Positions 26,059 through 35,700 of a stretch of 64,000 nucleotides of DNA are shown here, in pieces (the first letter of the stretch is position 1; every line of letters begins with the position of its first letter). Origin of the DNA: Phycocordibacter sp964398865. GTDB lineage: Bacteria > Patescibacteriota > Minisyncoccia > Phycocordibacterales > Phycocordibacteraceae. The stretch spans positions 13,406 through 77,405 of the forward strand of contig CAYNOO010000003.1 of the NCBI GenBank assembly GCA_964398865.1. Direction: 5' to 3'. The position numbers and the translations under genes are program-made. Under the pieces are notes generated by a model. It made no database searches. It had not been told where the DNA came from and saw only the letters and a list, made by a program, of their open reading frames with translations.

Positions 26059-28134
26059 ATGGCTAAGACGAACAAAAAAGAAGAGAAAAAGTCTGACGGT
26101 TACAGCGCTGAATCTATCACCGTACTTGAAGGACTGGAACCGGTGCGCAAGCGCCCCGGAATGTACATCGGTACCACTGGTTTGGACGGTTTGCACCATC
26201 TCATCTGGGAGGTGTTCGACAACTCACGCGATGAAGCGATGGGTGAACATGCAGATGATATTGAGGTGACTCTTCTTCCTAACAATAGAATTCGGAACGC
26301 TGACAATGGTCGCGGTATTCCTGTCGATATTCACAAACAAACAAAAGTGTCTGCCTTGGAAACTATTATGACCACTCTCCACGCAGGAGGTAAATTTGGT
26401 GGTGATGGTTACAAGGTATCGGGAGGTTTGCATGGCGTCGGTGTATCAGTCGTGAATGCGCTCTCAACCTACACGAAAGCAGAAATTCATCGCGATGGCG
26501 GCTATTACCTTCAAGAATATGACCGCGGAAAGGCACGCGCAAAAGTGAAGAAAGTTGGCGCATCGGATTGGCGTGGCAGTGTCATCACGTTTGATGCAGA
26601 TCCGCAAATTTTCCCCGTCATTGAATACGATTTCAATAAGATTGTGCAGCACCTTCGTCAGCAGGCGTACCTTGTGAAAGGAGTTCGTATTTCTATTATC
26701 GATGCGCGTGAATATCCAGGAAAAATTGACCTTGCTGATGTGCGCTACTTCCGTGATTTGGGACTCCTCGTTCCATCGCAAACGTTTTACTTTGAAGGCG
26801 GCTTGAAGTCACTTGTCGTCTTTAACAATCGTTTTCAGAAACCCGTTCACTCGTCAGTCTTTTATATTGAAAAAGAAGTTGACTCTGTGGGGGTAGAGGT
26901 AGCGTTGCAATATGTTGATGATATTTCTGCTCGCATCACCGCATTTGCAAACAATACTTACAACGCCGAAGGAGGAACGCACGTCACCGGCTTCAAGACC
27001 GCGCTCACGCGAACGCTGAATGCATACGCGCGCAAAAACAATATCGTCAAAGAGGCTGATGAGAATTTCACCGGCGAAGACGTGTTGGAAGGGTTGACTG
27101 CCATCATCTCGGTGAAGCTTCGTGAGATTCAGTTCGAAGGGCAGACCAAAGGCAAACTTGGCAGTGTGGAGGCGCGTGGCGCTGTAGAGACTGTTTTCAG
27201 CGAGGCATTTGGGATGTTTTTGGAAGAGCATCCGGATGAAGCTCGCTCCATTATCGGCAAGGTGCTTCTTGCCCTGAAAGCCCGCAAAGCTGCAAAGGCT
27301 GCGAAAGATTCCGTGCTTAGAAAGGGTGCGCTCGATGGTATGACGCTGCCTGGAAAGCTTGCCGACTGTCAGACCAAGAATGCAGCAGAATCCGAAATAT
27401 TCATCGTTGAGGGAGATTCGGCTGGCGGCTCCTCAAAGCAGGGTCGCGACCGTCGCACGCAGGCGATACTGCCGCTTCGCGGAAAAATATTGAACGTTGA
27501 GCGCGCCAGGCTTGACAAGATGCTTGCCTCAAACGAAATCAAGAACTTGGTTATTGCTATGGGCACCGCAATAGGGGATTTGTTTGATATTTCAAAACTG
27601 CGCTACCACAAGATAATTATTGCCACAGACGCCGACGTAGACGGCGCACACATCCGCACACTCCTTTTGACACTGTTCTATCGCTACTTCCGCCCGGTCA
27701 TTGACGGAGGATTCCTCTACATCGCCCAGCCACCTCTTTTCAAAGTGAAATTTGGTAAGGAAGTGTTTTATGTACAGGATCAGGGCGAACTCGATAAACT
27801 CTTAAAAGCGCGCGGCATCAAGACCGAGGAATTCAATGTTGAAGAAGTTGCAGAAGAATCTGCTTCTGAAGAAGAGACGGAAGAAGAAGCTGAGGAGAAG
27901 ACTACAAAGAAACAATCAAAGCCGAGCATCCAACGCTACAAAGGATTGGGTGAGATGAATCCGGAAGAGTTGTGGGAGACCACCATGGATCCTGCGCGAC
28001 GCATATTGAAGCAAGTGAAGATTGAGGACGCTCAGGACGCAGATCGCGTCTTTGATATTCTCATGGGCACGGACGTTCCGGCTCGCAAGAGCTTCATCCA
28101 ATCGAACGCGAAAGCAGCGACGTTGGACATCTAA
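26059..28134 (+). CDS. gyrB: DNA gyrase / topoisomerase subunit B
   Basis: A 691-residue type IIA topoisomerase ATPase subunit. The GHKL ATPase domain has EVFDNSRDEAM, DNGRGIPVDIH and GGLHGVGVSVVNALS; the transducer domain follows; and the TOPRIM domain has EGDSAGGSSKQGRDR and TDADVDGAHIRTLLLT. An acidic Glu-rich insertion (about residues 594-620) sits just before QRYKGLGEMN, in place of a longer normal spacer. No gyrA lies in the window. TACACT (26019-26024) suggests a leader of about 28 bases. gyrB and parE cannot be told apart here. Confidence 0.93.
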   Translation: MAKTNKKEEKKSDGYSAESITVLEGLEPVRKRPGMYIGTTGLDGLHHLIWEVFDNSRDEAMGEHADDIEVTLLPNNRIRNADNGRGIPVDIHKQTKVSALETIMTTLHAGGKFGGDGYKVSGGLHGVGVSVVNALSTYTKAEIHRDGGYYLQEYDRGKARAKVKKVGASDWRGSVITFDADPQIFPVIEYDFNKIVQHLRQQAYLVKGVRISIIDAREYPGKIDLADVRYFRDLGLLVPSQTFYFEGGLKSLVVFNNRFQKPVHSSVFYIEKEVDSVGVEVALQYVDDISARITAFANNTYNAEGGTHVTGFKTALTRTLNAYARKNNIVKEADENFTGEDVLEGLTAIISVKLREIQFEGQTKGKLGSVEARGAVETVFSEAFGMFLEEHPDEARSIIGKVLLALKARKAAKAAKDSVLRKGALDGMTLPGKLADCQTKNAAESEIFIVEGDSAGGSSKQGRDRRTQAILPLRGKILNVERARLDKMLASNEIKNLVIAMGTAIGDLFDISKLRYHKIIIATDADVDGAHIRTLLLTLFYRYFRPVIDGGFLYIAQPPLFKVKFGKEVFYVQDQGELDKLLKARGIKTEEFNVEEVAEESASEEETEEEAEEKTTKKQSKPSIQRYKGLGEMNPEELWETTMDPARRILKQVKIEDAQDADRVFDILMGTDVPARKSFIQSNAKAATLDI

Positions 28135-28157
28135 AAAATAAGTTTGAGTAAAATAAA

Positions 28158-28185
28158 AAACTCTCCAGTTAAGGAGAGTTTTTCT
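28158..28185 (+). terminator. Intrinsic terminator after gyrB
   Basis: Hairpin ACTCTCC-AGTTAA-GGAGAGT (28160-28179) followed by TTTTC. Confidence 0.85.
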
Positions 28186-28211
28186 TTGCTTGGAACTTGC
28201 ACCCGTCGGTT

Positions 28212-28499
28212 TTATTTTTTGGTTCGCTGAGGATTGCCTGAACGCAATGGCACTAAAGTAGGGTTTAGTACTCCATGTTCGAGATGACCCAGATCATCCC
28301 AGGTCTTTGCTTCTTTAACTTTGTTAAAGAAATCTCTGAACATTTCTACTTTTTTATGCGAAACCCGCTTTGAGCCCTGCAAAAACCCTTTAAAATACTT
28401 ATCTCCAGCGTTGAGAAGGCTAGCTCTATACTCTTCTACTGCGCTCTCAGAATAAAGCTTGCTTACTCCTTCTTTGGTATAGAATAACTTGTTTCCCAT
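28212..28499 (-). CDS. Hypothetical protein of 95 residues
   Basis: A small basic, mostly helical protein (EEYRASLLNAGDKYFKGFLQG, MFRDFFNKVKEAKTW). I do not recognise it. Its C-terminal HGVLNP also occurs in the 84-residue protein at 43098 (LLHGVLNPGESK), so the two may share a short motif. The start codon is preceded at 11 bases by AGAGGGG, one of the few possible Shine-Dalgarno sequences in the window. Minus strand, downstream of the CARDB-like gene. Confidence 0.55.
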   Translation of the reverse strand: MGNKLFYTKEGVSKLYSESAVEEYRASLLNAGDKYFKGFLQGSKRVSHKKVEMFRDFFNKVKEAKTWDDLGHLEHGVLNPTLVPLRSGNPQRTKK

Positions 28500-28520
28500 A
28501 ATTTGAATTGCCCCTCTTTT

Positions 28521-28556
28521 ATTGAAATCTCAGATTTATAACCTGAGAACTTCAAT
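28521..28556. other. Inverted repeat between two minus-strand genes
   Basis: ATTGAAATCTCAG and CTGAGAACTTCAAT flank ATTTATAAC. On the + strand it is followed by CGG and a run of six T, so it could stop transcription running through from gyrB. On the minus strand it is not followed by T. Confidence 0.5.
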
Positions 28557-28563
28557 CGGTTTT

Positions 28564-29640
28564 TTACGAGCTTGTGGTGATCGTGTACCTCACGATGTTG
28601 TTGTTCTTGTCGCGCTCGTTGATGCGATTGGATGGGTCAACATTGACGATGAAGATTCCGTCTGGCTTTGAAGGGTCAAAGCTGTCAAACCCTACAGTGA
28701 ACTCAATGCGGTCGCCAGGGGCGAGCACCTGCTGCATTGGACTCGAGAAAATATTATACGGCAAGGTAGGGAGCACGGCATTGAAGTCAAACTGAGGCGA
28801 TGTCTTGGTACCTCGGTTTTCTACCGCGAAGCGAACTGCAATACGACTGTTACTGGCACTGCGGCTCGGGGTTGAGCTTGCTGTAAAGACACCGGTAGTC
28901 TTGTCTACGACGCCGGTCTCAATGATACGAACCGCGAGGTCTACATATCCATTCGGATCAGAAACACCTGCGCCATTGATAGGGTAGATGTTTGTTTGCG
29001 TAGGTCCAGGAGTTACTGGGCGGGGAGTGACCGGGACGGTCGTTACCGGAATCACCGTAACTGGGGTTGTCGTTGGTGTAAGGGTTCCTGGGCTCGTGGT
29101 GTTGCCAGTGTTCGTAACGGTGAAGGTAGTCTGACCAGTGACCGTAGGAGTGTTTGCGCCGTTTGGAGTGAATTCTATGAACACCTGCACATCAACAAAG
29201 CGGTTATTTGCTGAAAACGGGGTCAAGGTCATTTGATTGTTTGCATTCAAAAAGTGGAAAGCAGTATTACAGAAGATTGTTTCAGGCGCACCTGAAGCAG
29301 AGAGGGAAGTGAATGACACACCGTCTGCACAGTTGTAGCGGAACGTGTACGAACCGTCTACGCTTTTCTTATCATGCGACCATGACAAGACGAATGGCTG
29401 GTTCGAATCTACAGTCAACGACTGTGCTGACAAAACTATCTTCTCTCCCGCAGGAACGAAGACAGATGAAAAGCTCACGATTGCTGATGCGAGCGATGAG
29501 AATGCATTTGGGATGCCGCGAGCTACTTGAACACTGCCCCACATGCCTACAATGATAATAGCTACGAAGCCAAAGATGGCGAGAGTGCGCACTGCCGCGG
29601 TGCCGAGACGCGATGGCGTCTTTTTTGTATCGTTTTCCAT
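28564..29640 (-). CDS. Membrane-anchored CARDB-like surface protein
   Basis: A 358-residue exported protein: a short cytoplasmic N-terminus, one membrane helix (about residues 20-45), a beta-rich domain with SLTVDSNQPFVLSWSHD, a Thr/Pro-rich linker (about 185-215), and a C-terminal CARDB-like adhesion domain ending NRINERDKNNNIVRY. The start at 29640 is fixed by a strong promoter whose -10 ends 7 bases upstream; an ATG at 29676 would lie inside that promoter's -35. Probably a surface or stalk component; ligand unknown. Confidence 0.72.
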   Translation of the reverse strand: MENDTKKTPSRLGTAAVRTLAIFGFVAIIIVGMWGSVQVARGIPNAFSSLASAIVSFSSVFVPAGEKIVLSAQSLTVDSNQPFVLSWSHDKKSVDGSYTFRYNCADGVSFTSLSASGAPETIFCNTAFHFLNANNQMTLTPFSANNRFVDVQVFIEFTPNGANTPTVTGQTTFTVTNTGNTTSPGTLTPTTTPVTVIPVTTVPVTPRPVTPGPTQTNIYPINGAGVSDPNGYVDLAVRIIETGVVDKTTGVFTASSTPSRSASNSRIAVRFAVENRGTKTSPQFDFNAVLPTLPYNIFSSPMQQVLAPGDRIEFTVGFDSFDPSKPDGIFIVNVDPSNRINERDKNNNIVRYTITTSS

Positions 29641-29647
29641 AGAGCAC

Positions 29648-29676
29648 TGTATATCATATAAGATTGCTATTGTCAA
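29648..29676 (-). promoter_or_regulatory. Consensus promoter of CARDB-like gene (leaderless arrangement)
   Basis: On the minus strand: TTGACA (complement of 29671-29676), spacer of 17, TATACA (29648-29653), then 7 bases to ATG 29640. Confidence 0.85.
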
Positions 29677-29850
29677 GCATCATTCTTTGCTCGCGTAATT
29701 CTTGCGCGCGTCGGACGGCTACGAGAGGGAAGCGGAGAGGCTTGACAAAGCCATTTTAGCGTGATACCGTTCATTTTAGTAATAAAGAGAGGTTTTGCAG
29801 AAATTTTTATAAAAGCGGACAATTTTCTATAATTTCTATAAAATAAAAAC

Positions 29851-31854
29851 ATGGCGAATGCAGAATCACTGACGACTCTCGAAAGAGTTTCGCGCCCCTC
29901 TTTTGACTTGAGGAGCTTTTTGCCGAAGCCTAAGAAGGTGGAAGCCTCGGAAGAGACCATAGAGGCAGTTCAATTCAAAGCTGAGCTTACAAAAGTTAGG
30001 AAAGTATTAAGTGATGCACGTTCGCAGTTTGCAGGTGAGATGCGAACAGCAAAGATTGCGAAAAAAGATTCTGCCGGTCTCTCTACTTTCGCCGCGTACG
30101 AAGCGGCTCTCAATGAATACCTCACGCTCGTTATGCGCACGCAAGGACTGCAGGGTGCAGAAATGGCGCGCATCGGAGAAATTGGATTCTTAGGAGCCGT
30201 AGATAGAGAAAAACATAAAGAAGGTGTTTGGGGCGGCATTGCCGCTGCAGGCGCTGTCTTGGGTCCGATACAAACGCTTGTGGGCGCTACCGCTGGCGTT
30301 GTCATAAACAAATTCGTTTATACTCCTGCTTCCAAAGCGATAGTTGGGATGTACACGTCATATAGAACTGAAAGTATTGTCTCTAAGCGCGTCAAAGAAG
30401 CGCAGCAGGCTGTTCAGGCTGGCGTTGACTTTAAGACTCTGACTGGCAGCACCAACCTTCTTGAAAAGAATCTTCCTGCTCGTTTCAGTGAAGTGTCTAA
30501 GTTCATGACAACTGAAAGACGTGCTCGTCTCGCATTGAGTGTTGGGACTGGCGTCACTATCGGTGGACTGACCGGCGCAGGTCTTTCCGGTCACTTCGCT
30601 CATGATGAAATGTTTGGAGGTGAGAGCGTTAGAGAAGTCCTTGCGGAACAATGGGGTGCATTTGGACATTGGCTCGTTGACGGCTTTAGATCACAAGCAA
30701 CAGAAGCGGCAGTCATTGCTGCGGTTGGTGCCGGTAAGATTGTAGAAGGAGCGTTAGGCTCCCCAGCGATGGCTGCGGAAATGCCACAGGGTAGCGGCGA
30801 TGTTCGCCTGGCTGGTTTTCTTCCGCCTGACTTGAACGCGCACGGGACTAGATTTTTTGCACCTTCTACTGAACCCGGTGGAGTCGATCCCTACCAGTCC
30901 ATGCCAACTCCTGAGAAGCCTGTTCTTGTTGATCACCTCGGCGGTGCTCCTTGGAACATCGATCGCAATGTTGGACTTGATAATCTTCACATTGCGAAAG
31001 CGATACCTCTTATGAATCAAGGGGGGATGTCGACTGAGTGGAATAATGATGTAGAGGCACTTCTTCGACAGCAGCACGATTTGCCGCCAGCAGAGCGGAC
31101 GATTGTGCAGATACAGGACAATCGTTTCGATGGCATGCTTTATAGGAATGGTGTGCTAGGGCAGGGAGCCCGAGATGTCGAGCTCCATACGCCTAAACCA
31201 TACAATGCGGAATATCGAGTAATCGAGAAAGTTTTGAGTGACGGAAAGATACACAAGCTTCAAATTTGGATACCAGAGCAATGCACTAATGTTTCATGGA
31301 CAGATACGATAGTAGGGGAGCCAGCTGCTCCTTTGGTTATTCCTCCGCCCATTGTAGAGGCTGCACCGCCAGCACAAGGCTGTCCGATTCCAGAAGACAC
31401 GCAATGGACTGCAAGGGAACTATTGAATCCTCATGGGACGCATATGCTCGATGGGTCACATTCTATTGCGCGAAGTCCTGGAGGTTACACCGTATATGTT
31501 CCTGATAAAGCTTCTATTCCAGGAGTCTTGGAGCGCGTAATGGCGGATGCGAAAAACGACGGACTTTTTGATGATGGTCGACCGTTCATACTGGTTGAGG
31601 TGAATGTCTATAATCCAGTGACATGTACTTATGAAGAAGCGGTTATCTGTCTCAAAGCAGATGCCATCAATGCAGTGACAGGTAAAATATCGATCGATCA
31701 GCCTTTTGTAACAGTTCCTGGTTCGAGGCATGACGTTCCTTTGACCGGACAGAATTTCAGCCAATACATCGAACCTACCAAAGAACATGGGATGTATGAA
31801 CCTGCTCCGCGTGCGGAGGATTTAGGAACCGTCGCACGGTCACCGAGGCATTAA
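29851..31854 (+). CDS. Large hypothetical protein with central hydrophobic segments
   Basis: A 667-residue protein of unknown family. A charged helical N-terminal region (residues 1-125) is followed by two Gly/Ala-rich hydrophobic segments (about 128-150, GGIAAAGAVLGPIQTLVGAT, and 230-250, GTGVTIGGLTGAGLSG). A long beta-rich C-terminal region carries a Pro-rich linker (about 490-510). No catalytic motif is recognisable. It lies just upstream of the sortase and points the same way, so a role in the envelope is plausible but unproven. TATAAT (29828-29833) and TATAAA (29837-29842) lie upstream. Confidence 0.65.
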   Translation: MANAESLTTLERVSRPSFDLRSFLPKPKKVEASEETIEAVQFKAELTKVRKVLSDARSQFAGEMRTAKIAKKDSAGLSTFAAYEAALNEYLTLVMRTQGLQGAEMARIGEIGFLGAVDREKHKEGVWGGIAAAGAVLGPIQTLVGATAGVVINKFVYTPASKAIVGMYTSYRTESIVSKRVKEAQQAVQAGVDFKTLTGSTNLLEKNLPARFSEVSKFMTTERRARLALSVGTGVTIGGLTGAGLSGHFAHDEMFGGESVREVLAEQWGAFGHWLVDGFRSQATEAAVIAAVGAGKIVEGALGSPAMAAEMPQGSGDVRLAGFLPPDLNAHGTRFFAPSTEPGGVDPYQSMPTPEKPVLVDHLGGAPWNIDRNVGLDNLHIAKAIPLMNQGGMSTEWNNDVEALLRQQHDLPPAERTIVQIQDNRFDGMLYRNGVLGQGARDVELHTPKPYNAEYRVIEKVLSDGKIHKLQIWIPEQCTNVSWTDTIVGEPAAPLVIPPPIVEAAPPAQGCPIPEDTQWTARELLNPHGTHMLDGSHSIARSPGGYTVYVPDKASIPGVLERVMADAKNDGLFDDGRPFILVEVNVYNPVTCTYEEAVICLKADAINAVTGKISIDQPFVTVPGSRHDVPLTGQNFSQYIEPTKEHGMYEPAPRAEDLGTVARSPRH

Positions 31855-31863
31855 TTGGGGGTA

Positions 31864-31892
31864 TTGACAAGCAACAATTTGTGATGTATTAT
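31864..31892 (+). promoter_or_regulatory. Consensus promoter of sortase gene (leaderless arrangement)
   Basis: TTGACA (31864-31869), spacer of 17, TATTAT (31887-31892), then 8 bases to ATG 31901. An earlier ATG at 31891 lies inside the -10. Confidence 0.85.
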
Positions 31893-31900
31893 GAAGAAGC

Positions 31901-32677
31901 ATGACAACAAGCACAATAATCACTTTCAAACCCAGTGATTTTTTGCGTATGACTAAAAATGGCATTTCACCGAATAAACGAATCATCGCAAGACCGTGGG
32001 AATTTCTTGTTATCTTCCTGGTCGTTTTTTTCGTAGTATCGGTCTTTCTTTTTGCCATCGACTTTGTCCCAGAATCTCCATCTTCCGCTGACACTTCAAA
32101 TATTGCCCAAGCAGCTACTGTTACCTTGAGCGCTTCAGCACCGCTCAGCGCGAAAACATCTTCAAACTCAAACGGCACTGCTGCAGCGGCAGTTTCTACC
32201 GCGTCTGCACACCTTGCAGGAAACGCACCACTTCGCGTCACTATACCGAAAGTCGGCATTGATACACCGGTCAATAATCCGAACACGACGAGCGTGAGCG
32301 GGCTTGATAATGCACTTCTTAAGGGAGCGGTTCGCTATCCTGATTCAGCGCTTCTTGGAGAGGTTGCGCCGATGTTTATATTTGGTCATCAGAGTTACTT
32401 GCCAGTCGTCCACAATCAGGCTTTCAAAGCGTTCAATGGTCTTCAAAATGTTCGCGTTGGCGACGATGTCATTGTTTCATCTGCAACAACCAACTATCAC
32501 TACCGCGTGACTTCAATCGATTATGTCGATACTGAAGATGGAGAGGTAGAGATTGGCGGTGGTACCCAGACGCTCACGCTGGTTACGTGCGACTCATTCG
32601 GAAAGCAAAAGACGAAGCGCTACGTTGTCGTAGCGGCATTCACTTTTGAAGAGCCGATTACTAATACTCATGCTTAA
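31901..32677 (+). CDS. Sortase-family transpeptidase
   Basis: A 258-residue membrane-bound cysteine transpeptidase. A cytoplasmic N-terminus, one membrane helix (about residues 34-54) and a Ser/Ala-rich spacer lead to the sortase barrel: RVTIPKVGIDTPV, FGHQS with His163, TLVTC with Cys230, and Arg240 in KTKRYVV. These form the His-Cys-Arg active site. Sortases cut LPxTG-type signals and link proteins to the wall or to each other. The next gene, 25 bases on, encodes a protein with IPYTG plus a membrane helix, a probable substrate. The class cannot be fixed by eye. Confidence 0.9.
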   Translation: MTTSTIITFKPSDFLRMTKNGISPNKRIIARPWEFLVIFLVVFFVVSVFLFAIDFVPESPSSADTSNIAQAATVTLSASAPLSAKTSSNSNGTAAAAVSTASAHLAGNAPLRVTIPKVGIDTPVNNPNTTSVSGLDNALLKGAVRYPDSALLGEVAPMFIFGHQSYLPVVHNQAFKAFNGLQNVRVGDDVIVSSATTNYHYRVTSIDYVDTEDGEVEIGGGTQTLTLVTCDSFGKQKTKRYVVVAAFTFEEPITNTHA

Positions 32678-32702
32678 TTACTCAATTTTTTATAAAAACA
32701 CT

Positions 32703-35700
32703 ATGAAAACCAGCGTCATCAAAAAGTCAGTCCTTGTAGTCGCGGCACTCATCGCGATTTTCGCCGCAGGCGCGTGGTTTTCCATAGATGCTGCCCAGAT
32801 TTCTTTTGATACATCTTCAATCACCGCGAATGCTGATATCGGTTGCGGCGGCTGCGAGCCGATAGTCTTTAACGTATGGGACTGGAACGACTCGTATCAG
32901 CCTCCGAACGCTGACGGCGGCGGCGGCGGCGAGACCCCATACCCATCATGTGTTCTTAGTGCAAATCCCGTAACAATCACGGCGGGGCAATCGTCCACGC
33001 TTACTTGGTACACCGATAATATAACGAGCGTGTCGATAGACCATGGCGTTGGGTCTGTTGCTGTAAATGGCTCCACCTCCGTTTCGCCATCGGTTACAAC
33101 TACCTATACCTTGACCGGTAGTGGACCGTACGGCGGCGTGAACTGTCAGCAGACTGTCATTGTTACTGCGCCACCGACCCCAGTGTGTTCTGCCGACCTT
33201 TCTAAAGATCATCTCATCTGGAGTACGGTAAATGCGACATCCGTCACCATCACTACGCTCACCGCAGGTTCTCCAGTCATTCCTCCTCCGTACGGACTCT
33301 CTGGTACCTACAACTTTGTGCCACCACTTGGTGCTGGTACTCATTCTTATAATCTCACTGCGACTGGTCCCGGAGGCACAGTTTTGTGTGCCGTAACCGT
33401 CACGATTACGCCGCAGCCAGCACCTACTTGTACGTTGACCGCTAACCCGACTTCTATAACCGCTGGCGGCTCGTCGACGCTCTCGTGGACGACGACCAAC
33501 GCGACCTCAGTTTCTATCAATCAAGGAATCGGCTCGGTTACTGCAAATGGTTCCACCTCTGTTTCTCCCACAACCTCGAAGGTGTATACCCTCACGGCAA
33601 CGGGTCCCGGAGGCACCGTAACCTGTACGCAAGGCATTACGGTTATTCCGCCGCCTATGCCAGTTTGTACTCTCAGTCTTTCACCGACTAACATTTCTTG
33701 GACGACAACTAATGCGAGTTCAATCACACTTGTTTCAACCACTGGCTCGCCCGCAATCCCATCCCCTGGACTTAACGGTTCTTACAACTTCAATCCTGAT
33801 TTGGGACCTGGTACCCATTCCTACACCCTCACCGCAACTGGTGCTGGCGGTGCCGTGATTTGTATTGGAACCATACACATTGATTCCACACCTCCTCCGC
33901 CTACGTGTACCCTGAGCGCAAACCCTACCGCGATTCTTACGGGAGCCTCATCCGTACTCTCGTGGACGACCACGAATGCAACCTCAATTTCGATTAACCA
34001 AGGCGTCGGTACTGTCTCTACAGCAAACGGTTCTGTTACGGTGACTCCTTCGACAACAAAGACGTATACGCTCACCGCAACGGGTCCCGGAGGCACCGTG
34101 AATTGTCAGACGACTATTACGGTTTCCAACAATCCTCCGCCAACATGCAGCCTCACTGCGTCTGTTTCTACGATCGCCTCTGGTCAATCAGCAACGCTCT
34201 CATGGACAACCGCGAATGCAACGTCTGTGTCTATCAATCAGGGTATTGGTGCGGTTTCGACGAGCGGTTCCACATCAGTGCATCCAACCACGACCACGAC
34301 CTATACCCTCACCGCAACGGGTCCTGGCGGTACCGTTACCTGTGTGCGGACGATAACCGTCACGACGTCTCCGACGCCTGTCTGCTCACTAGACCTTTCA
34401 AAAGATCAAATTAGTTGGACGAGTACAAACGCAACTGCGGTCACTATCACTCCCGTTACTGCTTCTCCTGCGATTCCATCACCGCAAGCGCTTTCAGGTT
34501 TCTTCAACTTTGTTCCACCTCTGGGCTTTGGTACTCACACCTACACCATGACCGCAACTGGTCCTGGTGGCAGTGTTCTCTGTGGTGTGACCGTTACGGT
34601 GACTCCAAATCCTGCGCCAACCTGTACGCTTGATGCCAATCCTACAACGATTGCTCCGGGCGGTTCATCGACGCTTTCTTGGACGACAACCAACGCCACA
34701 TCTATCGTTATCACTCAAGGAATTGGTTCAGTCACTGCGAATGGCTCAACGAGTGTGTCGCCTTCGACTTCAAAAACATACGCACTTACTGCAACCGGTC
34801 CTGGAGGTTCTGTAACTTGTCAGCAGACGATTGTCGTAACGCCGCCTGCAACGCCTTCTTGTACGCTTAGTGCGAATCCTTCGAGTGTGTCTGCGGGTGA
34901 CGCTTCAGCGCTTTCTTGGACGACGACGAATGCGGTCTCTGCTTCGATTGACCATGGTGTTGGTACGGTGACCCCAGTCATTGCAGGTTCAACGGCAGTT
35001 TCAATATCAAACACGATTACCTACACGATGACGGTGACGAGCGCATTCGGTGCGACCAATACCTGTCAGACGACTATTACGGTCGTGGGACCTGCACCTG
35101 CCTGCACCATATCCGTTTCGCCTTCTTCAATAAATACCGGACAGAGTGTTGTCGTCTCGTGGACGAGCTCCAACGTTACGAGCGGTTTCATTACCGGAGG
35201 AGTAGGTTCAACGAGTCCAGTTTCCGGAGGCTCCATCACCATGTTCCCGCCTTCGAGTACAACCTATGTCGGAACGTTCACCGGTCCTAACGGCACCGTG
35301 TCCTGTGAGAGATCTGTAACAGTTGCTCCGACTGGGTGTACCGGCAACTGCGGTGGGGGATTCAATCAGCCAACCGTTACTCTTTCAGGTCAGCCTACCA
35401 ATCAGCCTTTGGCGTTCGTGTCACTCGCTCAGATTCCATACACTGGCTTTGACGCAGGCCCAGCACTTACCATTCTCTTCTGGCTTGCCATAGGGCTCCT
35501 CTCTGCTCTCATTGCGTATTTCGTCGCAGGCAAGGGAGGTATCAGATATCTTGTCTCTTACGCAGGCGGGCTTTCAACGCAGAGACCTCACACCCCAGCG
35601 GAGGTTCATGAGCATCAGCGGGAAGCGGTCTATGGCGCTCCGTACCCAACCCCTGATTTGTTGGCGATGCACCAGTCAGCAAGTATTGCTGCCCCCATAA

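Noticed and set aside
33400..35100. Regular DNA repeats resembling a CRISPR or satellite array
   Set aside because: The repeats are in frame and encode Ig-like domains of about 75-90 residues; spacers are coding and there are no cas genes.
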